From Deltaproteobacteria bacterium (GTDB lineage Bacteria; Myxococcota_A; UBA796; SXON01), in NCBI GenBank assembly GCA_947486185.1, contig CANKTH010000037.1, positions 1 to 41,821 on the forward strand: a stretch of 41,821 bases of DNA, read 5' to 3'. The position numbers and the translations under genes are program-made. A model generated the notes under the pieces. The model was given only the letters and a program-made list of their open reading frames with translations, was not told where the DNA came from and ran no database searches. How positions within the stretch are numbered: the first letter of the stretch is position 1; the number at the start of each line of letters is the position of its first letter. Positions 24,862 through 34,993 of the stretch are shown one piece after another.

Positions 24862-26439
24862 ATGTTGACCCTCATGATGCTCACCGCCTGCGGCACAGAT
24901 GCAGGCTTCACGCCTCTCGTCGAGCTCCTCGACTCCTTCGCGTTCGTAGACGCCGGAGCCGTGGCGCCGAACCAACGGCAATCTTTCGCGGTACCGCTCT
25001 TCTCAGCGGGTGAGGCGCCCCTCGAAATCTACGCCATCGAGGTCAATGATCTGACAACGGGCGCGCCATCCGACGCCTTCGCTACCCAACCCTGGGTGGA
25101 GGAGGACTGCCTCGAAGAGGTCGAAGGCAACGACTGCGTGTTGTTGGAGCCCTACGATGACGAGAGCGACGACGACACCCTCCTGGTCGAGATGTTCTTC
25201 CAGCCGCCGGCCGAGGGCTTCTTTGAGGCGACCATGAAGATCTGGTCGACCGACAACCAGCGGTCTGCAGAGCAGGAGCAGCCGCTCCCGAGCAGCCCGG
25301 AAGGGAACACCTATGCCGTGTGGAACGTGCAGCTGCGCGGGCTCTCGCGGGAGCCGTGCGCGGAGCTGGTGCCCGAGTTCATCGATTTCGGGGACCACTC
25401 GACCCAGGTGGGCGGCAACTACACCGCCGCGTTCGAAATCCGGAATTGTGGCGTTGTCAAAGTGGAGGTCGCCGCAGCCGCATTTGGCGAGTCCGACTCG
25501 GCGCGCGGCTCGGTCAACCTCAACACGCTGCTGCCGATCTACGTGTTGCCGCGGGACGCGGAGCCGGTGGAGATCAGCTGGATCGTCGGCAGCTCGGCCC
25601 CGATCAGCGGTGACCTCGGCTTCACCACCAACGGGGACCCGGGCGCGCTCTACAACAAGCCGCTGCGGGTGATCGGCAGCAAATGTGATGAATCGGCGGA
25701 CCGTTCCTTCGACGGTGACGGCGACGGCTGGTTCTCCTGCGGCCGCGACTGCGACGACACCGATGGCACGGTCAACCCGTCGGTGGCGGAGCGGCCCGAC
25801 AACCTCGTAGACGACGACTGTGACGGAGAAATCGACGAAGAATCCGGCTCCGCCAGCACCGACGATGACGGCGACGGCTGCGCGGAGACCGGCACGGGCT
25901 GCATCTCGGGCTACGACTGCGACGACAACGACCCGCTGGTCGGCCCCGGCAACGTCGAGATCGAGAACAACATCGACGACAACTGCGACGGCCGGATCGA
26001 CGAGGGCACCGGACGGTTCGACGACGACAACGACGGTTGGGATGAGCGGGAGGGCGACTGTAACGACGCCGACGGCCTCGTCAACCCCGACGCGGTGGAG
26101 GACGTCAACGGCTTGGACGACGACTGCGACGGCACGGTCGACGAGAGTGGCCCCGACATCGACGACGACGAGGACCTGATGACCGACACCGCGGGCGACT
26201 GCGACGACGGCGATCCCTGGACCTATGACGGCGCCCGTGAGTACTGCGACGACATCGACAACGACTGCGACGGGACGGTCGACGAGGGCGAAGACGGCAG
26301 CATCGACGGAGCGTGCCCCCTCGCCGCCGACGGCCAGACCACGACGACCGCTCCCCAGCGGGGGGGCTGCACCACCGGCTCGGGGCCATGGTGGCTCGGC
26401 CTGCTCGCCGCGCCGATGTTGCGCCGCCGCCGGGCCTGA
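24862..26439 (+). CDS. MopE-type Asp/Cys metal-binding repeat protein with MYXO-CTERM-like tail
   Basis: A 525-residue surface protein. The N-terminus is a minimal lipoprotein signal (MLTLMMLTAC, Cys10). Residues 15-270 hold two beta-sandwich, ASH/choice-of-anchor-like stretches (for example PEFIDFGDHSTQVGGNYTAAFEIRNCG, split around 168-195). Residues 273-485 are four MopE-like repeats built on DGDGDGWxxCxxDCDD and DDDCDGxxDE, rich in Asp and Cys and expected to bind calcium or copper. The C-terminus (GGCTTGSG, a short Trp/Leu-rich hydrophobic stretch, then RRRRA) matches the MYXO-CTERM sorting signal of myxobacteria. Having both a lipobox and this C-terminal signal is odd; one may not be used. 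Confidence 0.88.
   Translation: MLTLMMLTACGTDAGFTPLVELLDSFAFVDAGAVAPNQRQSFAVPLFSAGEAPLEIYAIEVNDLTTGAPSDAFATQPWVEEDCLEEVEGNDCVLLEPYDDESDDDTLLVEMFFQPPAEGFFEATMKIWSTDNQRSAEQEQPLPSSPEGNTYAVWNVQLRGLSREPCAELVPEFIDFGDHSTQVGGNYTAAFEIRNCGVVKVEVAAAAFGESDSARGSVNLNTLLPIYVLPRDAEPVEISWIVGSSAPISGDLGFTTNGDPGALYNKPLRVIGSKCDESADRSFDGDGDGWFSCGRDCDDTDGTVNPSVAERPDNLVDDDCDGEIDEESGSASTDDDGDGCAETGTGCISGYDCDDNDPLVGPGNVEIENNIDDNCDGRIDEGTGRFDDDNDGWDEREGDCNDADGLVNPDAVEDVNGLDDDCDGTVDESGPDIDDDEDLMTDTAGDCDDGDPWTYDGAREYCDDIDNDCDGTVDEGEDGSIDGACPLAADGQTTTTAPQRGGCTTGSGPWWLGLLAAPMLRRRRA
25725..26298 (+). repeat. Coding tandem repeats of the MopE domain
   Basis: Four imperfect repeats of about 50 codons rich in GAC, each with a D-rich calcium-loop-like segment followed by DDDCDGxxDE. 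They are part of the MopE-like protein and explain the GAC-rich strand bias here; they are not a CRISPR array. Confidence 0.75.
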
Positions 26440-26469
26440 TCGGGCTCTGCGCCCTCGCGATCCGGTGGC

Positions 26470-26483
26470 CGGTCGGCCGACCG
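26470..26483. promoter_or_regulatory. Perfect 14-base palindrome upstream of ftsH
   Basis: CGGTCGGCCGACCG is an exact palindrome in the 114-base gap between the MopE-like gene and ftsH. It could be a protein-binding site or a short hairpin for the MopE transcript. No T-tract follows. The gap shows no clear promoter otherwise. Confidence 0.25.
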
Positions 26484-26553
26484 CGACTAAGCGAGACGTT
26501 TGCGATCCCTGCAGCCTATTGAAGTTTGGGGCGAGGGTGGCTACCCGTTGCCC

Positions 26554-28401
<1,848 letters not shown>

Positions 28402-28416
28402 CGCCTCGTCTTCTCG

Positions 28417-28445
28417 TTGAATTCTGGTTAGTGAGCGGCTCCTAT
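28417..28445 (+). promoter_or_regulatory. Putative promoter of the RND efflux operon
   Basis: TTGAAT (28417-28422), a 17-base spacer and TCCTAT (28440-28445) lie after the ftsH stop and about 38 bases before the ATG at 28484. The -35 box is good, the -10 box fair. Confidence 0.45.
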
Positions 28446-28483
28446 CGGGGCGCCATCGCGGCCCGAGCGGCTCGGAGGCACCG

Positions 28484-29500
28484 ATGACGCGCCCGCTGAG
28501 CGGCCTCTTCGTCGCCGCCCTCCTGTTGATGCCCGGGTGCCAGCGGGAGGTCGCAGCCAGCGCCGCCGCCGCGACCGCGGACCTGCGGGTCGGCACGGCG
28601 GTCGCCGGCCAGTACCAGCCCGAGGTGGTGCTCTCCGGCTCCCTGGATCCCGTCGCCTCGGTTCAGCTGGGCTTCGACGTGCCCGGGCGCATTCAGGAGC
28701 TCCTGGTGGCGCGCGGCGACACGGTGCAGCGCGGACAGGTGGTCGCTCGGCTCGACAGCCGGATCGCGAGCGCTCAGTTCAGTCAGGCCGAAGCAGCGCT
28801 GGCGGGCGCTCGAGCCCAGCTCAGCGCCGGTGAGCGGGCGCTGGAGCGTTTGGAGCAGGTTCGCGCCACCGGCTTCGTGTCCGACCAGCAGTTTGAAGAG
28901 GTTCGCGCCCAGGTCGAGGCGGGGCGTGCCGGGGTGAAGCAGGCCGAAGCCGCGACCCGTATGGCCCGCACCAACGTGGATCTGCACGCCCTGCGCAGCC
29001 CGATCGCCGGGGTGGTGACCAACGGCCCGGACGGCCCCGGCGTGCTCATCGGCGCGGGGATGCCCCTGTTCTTGATCGAGGATCTGGGGGAGCTTCAGCT
29101 CAAGGGCAGCACCGCGGAGACGGACGACTGGGTGCGGCCGGGGATGAAGGCGACGCTCCAGGGCGGACAGACGGGGGAGGTGCTCCGCGTCCTCCCGGCG
29201 CTCGACCCGGTGACCCGAAGACTGCCCGTTGAGCTTCGTTTTATGCCGGATCCGAGCCTCCGGGCCCACGGCTACGCCCGCGCGCGTATCGTTGGCGAGC
29301 CCGCGAGCTGTTGGGAAGTGCCGGCCGGCGCGGTGGTGGCGCGCCCCGACTTCAGTGTCTTCGTACGATCGGGGGCCGAACATCGCCGCGTCACCGTGAC
29401 CGTAGCGGCCGAGGCCGGGACCACCCGCTGCGTGCTGGGCGCGCTCAGCGCCGGCGACGAGGTGGTCATCGCGCCCCCGATCGGCTTCGGCGAGGACTGA
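28484..29500 (+). CDS. RND efflux periplasmic adaptor (membrane fusion protein), lipoprotein
   Basis: A 338-residue adaptor that links an inner-membrane RND pump to an outer-membrane channel. It has a lipoprotein signal (LLLMPGC, Cys19), a biotinyl/lipoyl-like hybrid split by a helical hairpin (residues about 60-175; VPGRIQELLVARGDTVQRGQ before and LHALRSPIAGVV after), then a beta-barrel domain (EDLGELQLKGSTAE). It is short and has a slim hairpin compared with AcrA. The stop overlaps the permease start (TGATG), so the two form a coupled operon. No outer-membrane TolC-like gene is present in the window. Confidence 0.92.
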   Translation: MTRPLSGLFVAALLLMPGCQREVAASAAAATADLRVGTAVAGQYQPEVVLSGSLDPVASVQLGFDVPGRIQELLVARGDTVQRGQVVARLDSRIASAQFSQAEAALAGARAQLSAGERALERLEQVRATGFVSDQQFEEVRAQVEAGRAGVKQAEAATRMARTNVDLHALRSPIAGVVTNGPDGPGVLIGAGMPLFLIEDLGELQLKGSTAETDDWVRPGMKATLQGGQTGEVLRVLPALDPVTRRLPVELRFMPDPSLRAHGYARARIVGEPASCWEVPAGAVVARPDFSVFVRSGAEHRRVTVTVAAEAGTTRCVLGALSAGDEVVIAPPIGFGED

Positions 29501-32500
29501 TGAACCTCTCCGACGTCTCCATCCGCCGTCCGGTCTTCACGGCGATGATGAGCTTCGCCATCCTGGTGATGGGCATCCTGTCGTTCGGGCGCCTCGCGAC
29601 CGACCTGTATCCACCGGTTGATTTCCCCTTTTTGTCGGTTCGGGTCATCTACCCGGGCGCGTCGCCGCGGGACATCGAGCGGGACGTGACCCGCCCGCTT
29701 GAAGACGCGGTGGCCGGCATCGCGGGCATCGACCAGCTTCGGAGCTGGAGTCGCGACAGCTTCTCGTTGGTCCTGATCAAGTTCGAGATCGGAACGGATC
29801 TGGCCGAGGTCACCAACGCCGTACGGGACCGGATCGGCTCGGTCGCGGGAGACCTGCCGAGCGGCGCCGAGACGCCGATCATCCAGCAGATCGACATCGG
29901 CGCCCTCCCGGTGGTGGTGCTCACGCTGTCGCACCCCGAAGGGGTCAACGCCGCAAGGCGCATGGCGGACGATCGCCTCCGACCCATGCTGGAGCAGGTG
30001 TCCGGGGTCGGCGCCGTGGAGATCGACGGAGGACAAGACCGCGAGATCCAGGTTGATCTTGACCTCGACAAGATGCGCGCGTACGGGGTCACCCTCACGG
30101 GGGTGCAGCAGCGGCTCGGCATCGAGAACCTCTCGGTGCCGGTGGGCCAGTACGATGCGCACGGCTACACCGTCGGAGTACGGGCAAACGCCCAGTTTCA
30201 GAGCGTCGCCGACCTGAGGAGCACGGTGGTCCACACCACGGAGGCGGGACAGGAGCTCCGCCTCTCCGACCTCGCGACCGTACGCGACGACTGGACCCGG
30301 CGCTCCTCCTACGTCCGGGTGAACGGGCAGGAGGCGGTCACCCTCTCGGTCATCAAGAAATCGGGGAGCAACACCGTCGCGATCGCCCAAGGGGTCAAAG
30401 AGGTGCTCCGCGAGGTGGTGCCCAAGCTCGGCGCGGGGGCATCGGCCGAGATCATCGTGGATCAAAGCCGGGACATCGAGGCCAACGCCCACGAGGTGTG
30501 GGTCGCCATCTACTTCGGTGGCGCCATGGCGATCCTGGTGATCCTCTTCTTCCTCCTTGACCTCCGAGGAACGATCATCTCAGCGTTGGCCCTACCGATC
30601 TCGGTGATCGGCACCTTCGCGATCATGGCGGCCCTCGGCTTCTCGATCAACATGATGTCGCTGCTCGCGTTGTCTCTGGCGATCGGGCTCCTCATCGACG
30701 ACGCCGTGGTCGTCCGAGAGGCGATCACCGCCAGGTTGGAGGCGGGAGACACACCGGCGGTGGCCGCGAGCCGGGGCACCTCCGAAGTGGCGCTCGCGGT
30801 GCTGGCGACGACGCTCTCGCTCGTCGCGGTGTTCGTCCCGGTCGCGTTCATGAGCGGCATGGTCGGGCAGTTCTTCAAGCAGTTCGGCCTCACCATGACC
30901 GCGGCGGTCATGCTCTCGCTCTTTGTCGCGTTCACGGTCGATCCGATGCTGTCCTCCCGCTTCGCGGTGCGGCGCCAGCATGGCCCCCGGACCGGCGTCG
31001 CCGGCACGATCCAGCGCTTTCTGGACCAGATCGATCAGCTCTACCGGCTGGCGCTCCATCAGGCGCTGAGCCACCCCTACCTCGTCGCCGCCGCGAGCGT
31101 GGTGGCCCTCGCCGGGTCCCTCGTGATCGCCGCCACGCTACCCCAGGAGTTCGTACCTAAGGAAGATCGGTCCGAATTTCAGGCCGAGTTCCAGCTGCCG
31201 GTAGGCTCCGATCTGGAGGCCACCGACGCCGAGGCGCGACGGGTCGAGGCGGAGCTCCTGGCGATCAAGGGCGTCGAACGCGTCTATACGGTCGTAGGCC
31301 ACGAGAACCGGAGCCAGCGGGCACGTTTCCGGATCCGGGTGATCGACAAGCTCAAGCGCACCGAGCCGATCGACTACTTTGAGGCCCGGGTGCGTGAGGT
31401 GCTGTCGACGGTGCCGAGCGCCGATGTATCGATCCTCCAGCCGGCGATCGTCGACGGGCTGGGCGATTGGCCGCCGCTGATGCTGATCATCCAGGGCGAG
31501 GACATGGACGTGTTGCTCGAGGAGGGGCGTCGGCTGCGTGACGTGCTGCTTGCGGCGCCGGGCACCTCCGACGTTCGACTCACCGTGGAGCCGGGTCGGC
31601 CAGAGCTCACCTTCAACCTCGACCGGCAACGCGCGGCGGACCGTGGCGTGCCCGCCGGGCTCGCGGCGCTGACCGCCCGGATGCTGGTAGAAGGCGAGGT
31701 GATCGGCGCCCTTCGGGACGGGGCGGAGGAGGCCGACATCCGTGTGCGGGCGGATCCCCGCCAGGCCAACGACCTCGCGGCGATGCGCGCGCTGCCGCTC
31801 CCGAGCGGCCGCGGCTACGTCACCCTGGGTGAGGTGGCTGACGTACAGATGGCGGCGGGCCCTTCGGAGATCCAAAGGTTCAATCGGCTCCGCTCGGTGA
31901 CCATCACCACGCAAATCGCCCCGGGCGCGACGTTGGGCGCGGTGACCGAGGCCCTCGACGCCGCGTTGCTCGCGGCTCCGCTGCGGGAGGGCTACCTGAT
32001 GGACATCGACGGCCAGGCCCGCGACATGACCGAGACGGCGGCGGCGATGGGCCTCGCGATCACGGTGGCCGCGCTGTTCATCTTCATGGTGTTGGCGAGC
32101 CAGTTCGAGAGCCTGCTTCATCCTTTTACGCTGATGCTCGCCCTCCCGCTCGCCCTCGTAGGCGCCTTCCTGGCGCTCGCGGTCTCGGGCTTGTCGATCT
32201 CGATGGGCTCCCAGATCGGACTGATCCTACTGATGGGCCTCGTGACCAAGAACGCGATCCTCCTGGTGGATGGCGCACTTTCGCACATGCGTGAGCACGG
32301 GTCGACCCCCACGGACGCGATGCGCCACGCTGGGCCGCGCCGCCTCCGTCCGATCCTGATGACGACGGCGGCGATGGTCATCGGCATGATCCCGACGGCG
32401 ACCAGCAGCGGGGTTGGCGCGGAATTCCGCGCGCCGATGGCGGTGGTGGTGATCGGGGGGGTGTTGTCGTCGACGGTGCTGACCCTGGTGGTCGTGCCGG

Positions 32501-32601
32501 TCGCGTTCGTGGCGATGGAGGGCCTGGCTGAGCGGATGAGGGGGCTGTGGCGACGCGTCGCGCCCGACGCGGGGGGCGAGGAGGCCGAAGCGGCCAAGTG
32601 A
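29500..32601 (+). CDS. RND efflux permease (HAE/AcrB-like)
   Basis: A 1033-residue inner-membrane proton-driven pump. It begins NLSDVSIRRPVFTAMMSF, typical of AcrB-type proteins. Twelve transmembrane helices are arranged in two halves with large periplasmic loops after helices 1 and 7. The helix-4 proton-relay pair is present in GLLIDDAVVV (near residue 400), and the C-terminal half carries QIGLILLMGLVTKNAILLVD and GPRRLRPILMTT. The ATG at 29500 overlaps the adaptor stop (TGATG); an upstream in-frame opening lies inside the adaptor gene. Substrate cannot be predicted; the split with no local outer-membrane factor suggests use of a TolC encoded elsewhere. Confidence 0.95.
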   Translation: MNLSDVSIRRPVFTAMMSFAILVMGILSFGRLATDLYPPVDFPFLSVRVIYPGASPRDIERDVTRPLEDAVAGIAGIDQLRSWSRDSFSLVLIKFEIGTDLAEVTNAVRDRIGSVAGDLPSGAETPIIQQIDIGALPVVVLTLSHPEGVNAARRMADDRLRPMLEQVSGVGAVEIDGGQDREIQVDLDLDKMRAYGVTLTGVQQRLGIENLSVPVGQYDAHGYTVGVRANAQFQSVADLRSTVVHTTEAGQELRLSDLATVRDDWTRRSSYVRVNGQEAVTLSVIKKSGSNTVAIAQGVKEVLREVVPKLGAGASAEIIVDQSRDIEANAHEVWVAIYFGGAMAILVILFFLLDLRGTIISALALPISVIGTFAIMAALGFSINMMSLLALSLAIGLLIDDAVVVREAITARLEAGDTPAVAASRGTSEVALAVLATTLSLVAVFVPVAFMSGMVGQFFKQFGLTMTAAVMLSLFVAFTVDPMLSSRFAVRRQHGPRTGVAGTIQRFLDQIDQLYRLALHQALSHPYLVAAASVVALAGSLVIAATLPQEFVPKEDRSEFQAEFQLPVGSDLEATDAEARRVEAELLAIKGVERVYTVVGHENRSQRARFRIRVIDKLKRTEPIDYFEARVREVLSTVPSADVSILQPAIVDGLGDWPPLMLIIQGEDMDVLLEEGRRLRDVLLAAPGTSDVRLTVEPGRPELTFNLDRQRAADRGVPAGLAALTARMLVEGEVIGALRDGAEEADIRVRADPRQANDLAAMRALPLPSGRGYVTLGEVADVQMAAGPSEIQRFNRLRSVTITTQIAPGATLGAVTEALDAALLAAPLREGYLMDIDGQARDMTETAAAMGLAITVAALFIFMVLASQFESLLHPFTLMLALPLALVGAFLALAVSGLSISMGSQIGLILLMGLVTKNAILLVDGALSHMREHGSTPTDAMRHAGPRRLRPILMTTAAMVIGMIPTATSSGVGAEFRAPMAVVVIGGVLSSTVLTLVVVPVAFVAMEGLAERMRGLWRRVAPDAGGEEAEAAK

Positions 32602-32607
32602 TGCCCG

Positions 32608-32622
32608 GAGCCCTCAGGGCTC
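32608..32622. terminator. Palindrome between convergent genes
   Basis: GAGCCCT and AGGGCTC form a perfect inverted repeat around one base, in the 12-base gap between the RND permease and the SRPBCC stop and overlapping the latter's stop codon. No T-tract, so a bidirectional terminator is only possible. Confidence 0.3.
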
Positions 32623-33096
32623 GGCAGGGGTCCGGCGGGACTGCTCGATGTGCCGGTTGACCGCTGCGTTATGACGCTCCACCGCGGGTGAGAGGAACAG
32701 GTGGGTGAGCACCCAAGCGAGCGGCGCGGTGACCAGGTTTCGCGGGGTGACCAGGAAGCGCCGCAAGAAACGCGTGCCGCCACCGTGTGGGGAGAGCTCG
32801 ACCTCTTCACGAATGCCCGAGAGCAGGTAGGACACCGGTGGGGAGAGCTCCATCACCACGGTGTACCGTCGCCCCGGCTCAAACAGCTCGACGCGCTCGT
32901 GGTGTACGCTGCCGTCGCTGTTCTCCACGCGGATGCGGGAGCCAACGGCCAGCGCGCCGCCCTCTACGCTCGCCGCCACGATCGCCGGGATCGGGCCATA
33001 ACCCCGAAAGAGCGGCCACTGTTGGAGGTCGCAGATGAGGTCGAACGCCTCGGCCGGCGGAAGGAGGATGTGACCGTCACTCACGAACATAGCCAT
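32614..33096 (-). CDS. SRPBCC (START/polyketide-cyclase-like) family protein
   Basis: A 160-residue single-domain protein with the SRPBCC pattern: a first strand and helix (HILLPPAEAFDLICDLQQWP), a beta sheet (GSRIRVENSDG, RVELFEPGRRYTVVMEL), an FLRRFLV strand and a long C-terminal helix (LSPAVERHNAAVNRHIEQSR) that closes the hydrophobic cavity. The fold binds hydrophobic ligands; the function is unknown. It begins with MAM, and two candidate Met starts lie 2 codons apart. It is divergent from the flavin reductase gene (57-base gap) and convergent with the RND permease. Confidence 0.75.
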   Translation of the reverse strand: MAMFVSDGHILLPPAEAFDLICDLQQWPLFRGYGPIPAIVAASVEGGALAVGSRIRVENSDGSVHHERVELFEPGRRYTVVMELSPPVSYLLSGIREEVELSPHGGGTRFLRRFLVTPRNLVTAPLAWVLTHLFLSPAVERHNAAVNRHIEQSRRTPAEP

Positions 33097-33153
33097 CCGC
33101 AGACTCTATCTCCCGGAGGTGGGCCCTGGGATAGTGGGCTCCCGGAGGCCCCC

Positions 33154-33747
33154 GTGATCTTACGCACCGCTGAGCTGGACAAAGCCGAGGCGTACCGACT
33201 GCTCATCGGGTTGATCGTGCCTCGGCCGATCGCCTGGGTGGGGAGCGTGTCTGCCGCTGGGGTCGAGAATCTGGCGCCGTTCTCCTTCTTCATGGGCGTG
33301 AGCGCCTCGCCCCCCTCCCTCGCGCTCTCGGTCGCCCGCGACCGGAGGGGCCAACGTAAACACACCGCCAGCAACATCCTGGAGACCCGAGACTTCTGTG
33401 TCTCAGTGGTCGAACTGCCCGACCTCGACGTGATGCACGCGAGCTCGGCGGAGTGGCCGGGCTCCGAGTTCGAGGCGCTACACCTGGAGTCAGCGCCCGG
33501 GAGCGTGGTAGCCGCACCCCGCGTGTCCCGCGCCCGCGCGTCGCTGGAGTGTCGACTGTGGCACCATCTTGACTTGGAGAGCACTGACCTCCTGATCGGG
33601 CGAGTGGAGTGTATCCACATCGCAGACGAGCTCTATCGAGACGGCCGTTTCATGCAGGAGGATCTGGCGGTGGTCGCGCGGCTCGGCGGCGACCTCTACA
33701 CCGGCCTGGGACCGATCATGACCCGGGCGCGCCCCCCGAGACCCTGA
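33154..33747 (+). CDS. Flavin reductase-family protein (FMN-binding split barrel)
   Basis: A 197-residue protein of the flavin reductase/DIM6-NTAB split-barrel family. The Arg/Pro-rich motif LIVPRPIAWVGSVSAAG begins the FMN site, followed by NLAPFSFFMGVSASPPSLAL, the KHTASNILETRDFCVSVV segment and the C-terminal RVECIHI strand. These proteins use FMN and NAD(P)H or act in oxidoreduction of small molecules. The start is GTG at 33154, chosen because GGAGG sits 5 bases upstream (33144-33148); a longer upstream opening is antisense to the SRPBCC gene. Confidence 0.88.
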   Translation: MILRTAELDKAEAYRLLIGLIVPRPIAWVGSVSAAGVENLAPFSFFMGVSASPPSLALSVARDRRGQRKHTASNILETRDFCVSVVELPDLDVMHASSAEWPGSEFEALHLESAPGSVVAAPRVSRARASLECRLWHHLDLESTDLLIGRVECIHIADELYRDGRFMQEDLAVVARLGGDLYTGLGPIMTRARPPRP

Positions 33748-33830
33748 GGACGCGTCTGGCAATAACGTGCGGCATTCGGGCGCGGCTCCAACCCAGGCGG
33801 CCACCGGGTATCCGGCAGACCGGGGGAGCC

Positions 33831-34931
33831 TCAGATCGGATTCTCCGCCACCGGCATGCCATCGGCCAGAGCCTCGTTCCCCCGGATCACCACCGACTCT
33901 CCGCCCGCCAGCTCACCCCGGACCACCACGTCGGCGCCCGCCTCACCACGAACCTCTACTTTGACCTCACGCGCCTTCCCGTCCGCGACTACGAACACCA
34001 CGCCGCGGATCAGGGCGTCTCGCGGGACGACCACCTGCTCATCTCCGCTTTTCAAGCCTGCTTCCCCGTCGATCGCGAACCCGGCCACCCACCCCGGCGG
34101 CGGGTCAGGGAGCTCCGCGCGAAGCCACTGCACCCGGCCCGGGCCGTCGGCGGCCGGAGCGACCCCCGCCACCACCGTCTCGGCCGTGCCCAGATCCGGC
34201 CGCGACGGGATGGACAACCGTAGGCTGGTCCCGGCTTCGATACGACCAATCTGGCGTTCCCCCGCCTCGAGGATCGCCTCCAATGGCCCGGCTCCGCTCA
34301 GCTGCACAAGCGCCTCACCCGGGCTGACCCGATCGCCCACCCGAGCCGACTGGACCATGACCACCCCGGCGGTCGGTGCGAGCAGCACGGTACGCCGACG
34401 CTCCAGCCTCGCTACGTCACGCTCCGCCCGACGCGCCAGGACATCGGCCTCCGCGACCTTCAGCGCAGCGTGCGCCTCCGCAAGGACAAGCTCGATCTCT
34501 TCAAGTTCGCGGGCGGCCACCGACTCCGGACGACTCTGGTGGACCAGCAGCAGGCGATCGCGCCCGCTCCGCACCTTGTCCGCCGCAGCGCGCCGAGCCT
34601 CCACCGCGGCCTCGGCTTGGGAGAGCCGGGCTTCACCAAGTCTTTCACCGATCTTGGCCGCTTCGTTATCCAACGCCACGAGGAGCTCCCCCGCCGCGAC
34701 CCGCTGCCCGACGCGTGCCGGCACCGCGACCACGACCCCCGCCACCTCAGTCGCCACCGTGGCGGCGTCCGGGCTCACCAGCTCTCCCCGTAGCGTGAGA
34801 GGGATCGAGAGTTCACCCCCTCGTACCAGGGTAGTCACCACCGGCACCGGGCTCGGCCCGCCCTTGGGCGACTCCGCCCCGCACGCGAGGAGGAGCGCGA
34901 AGGTCACAAAAAAGCCGGCGTGACTGCGCAC
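33831..34931 (-). CDS. Orphan RND-type periplasmic adaptor lipoprotein
   Basis: A 366-residue membrane-fusion protein. It has a lipoprotein signal (FALLLACG, Cys17) and a biotinyl/lipoyl-like half (VAGVVVAVPARVGQRVAAGE). A helical hairpin of about 95 residues is rich in Ala, Arg and Glu, followed by the second lipoyl half (LLAPTAGVVMVQSARVGDRVSPGE), a beta barrel and a C-terminal membrane-proximal domain (VVVRGELAGGESVVIRG). GTG at 34931 is chosen because GGGGAG lies about 6 bases upstream and it gives a correct lipoprotein signal. No permease gene accompanies it, unlike the pair at 28484-32601. It follows the THUMP methyltransferase gene by 62 bases. Confidence 0.87.
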   Translation of the reverse strand: MRSHAGFFVTFALLLACGAESPKGGPSPVPVVTTLVRGGELSIPLTLRGELVSPDAATVATEVAGVVVAVPARVGQRVAAGELLVALDNEAAKIGERLGEARLSQAEAAVEARRAAADKVRSGRDRLLLVHQSRPESVAARELEEIELVLAEAHAALKVAEADVLARRAERDVARLERRRTVLLAPTAGVVMVQSARVGDRVSPGEALVQLSGAGPLEAILEAGERQIGRIEAGTSLRLSIPSRPDLGTAETVVAGVAPAADGPGRVQWLRAELPDPPPGWVAGFAIDGEAGLKSGDEQVVVPRDALIRGVVFVVADGKAREVKVEVRGEAGADVVVRGELAGGESVVIRGNEALADGMPVAENPI

Positions 34932-34993
34932 AGCATCTCCCCTTGCCCTGTTAGCGCCCCCGTGCCGGGCCGACGCCTCCGGCCGCGCGCCCC

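Noticed and set aside
25725..26298. Tandem repeats as a possible CRISPR array
   Set aside because: Repeats are imperfect, in frame and encode MopE calcium-loop-like segments; no identical repeats with unique spacers.
33097..33153. Longer flavin reductase start from 32701
   Set aside because: The extra residues lie antisense to the SRPBCC gene, and a GTG with GGAGG 5 bases upstream gives the normal N-terminus of the family.
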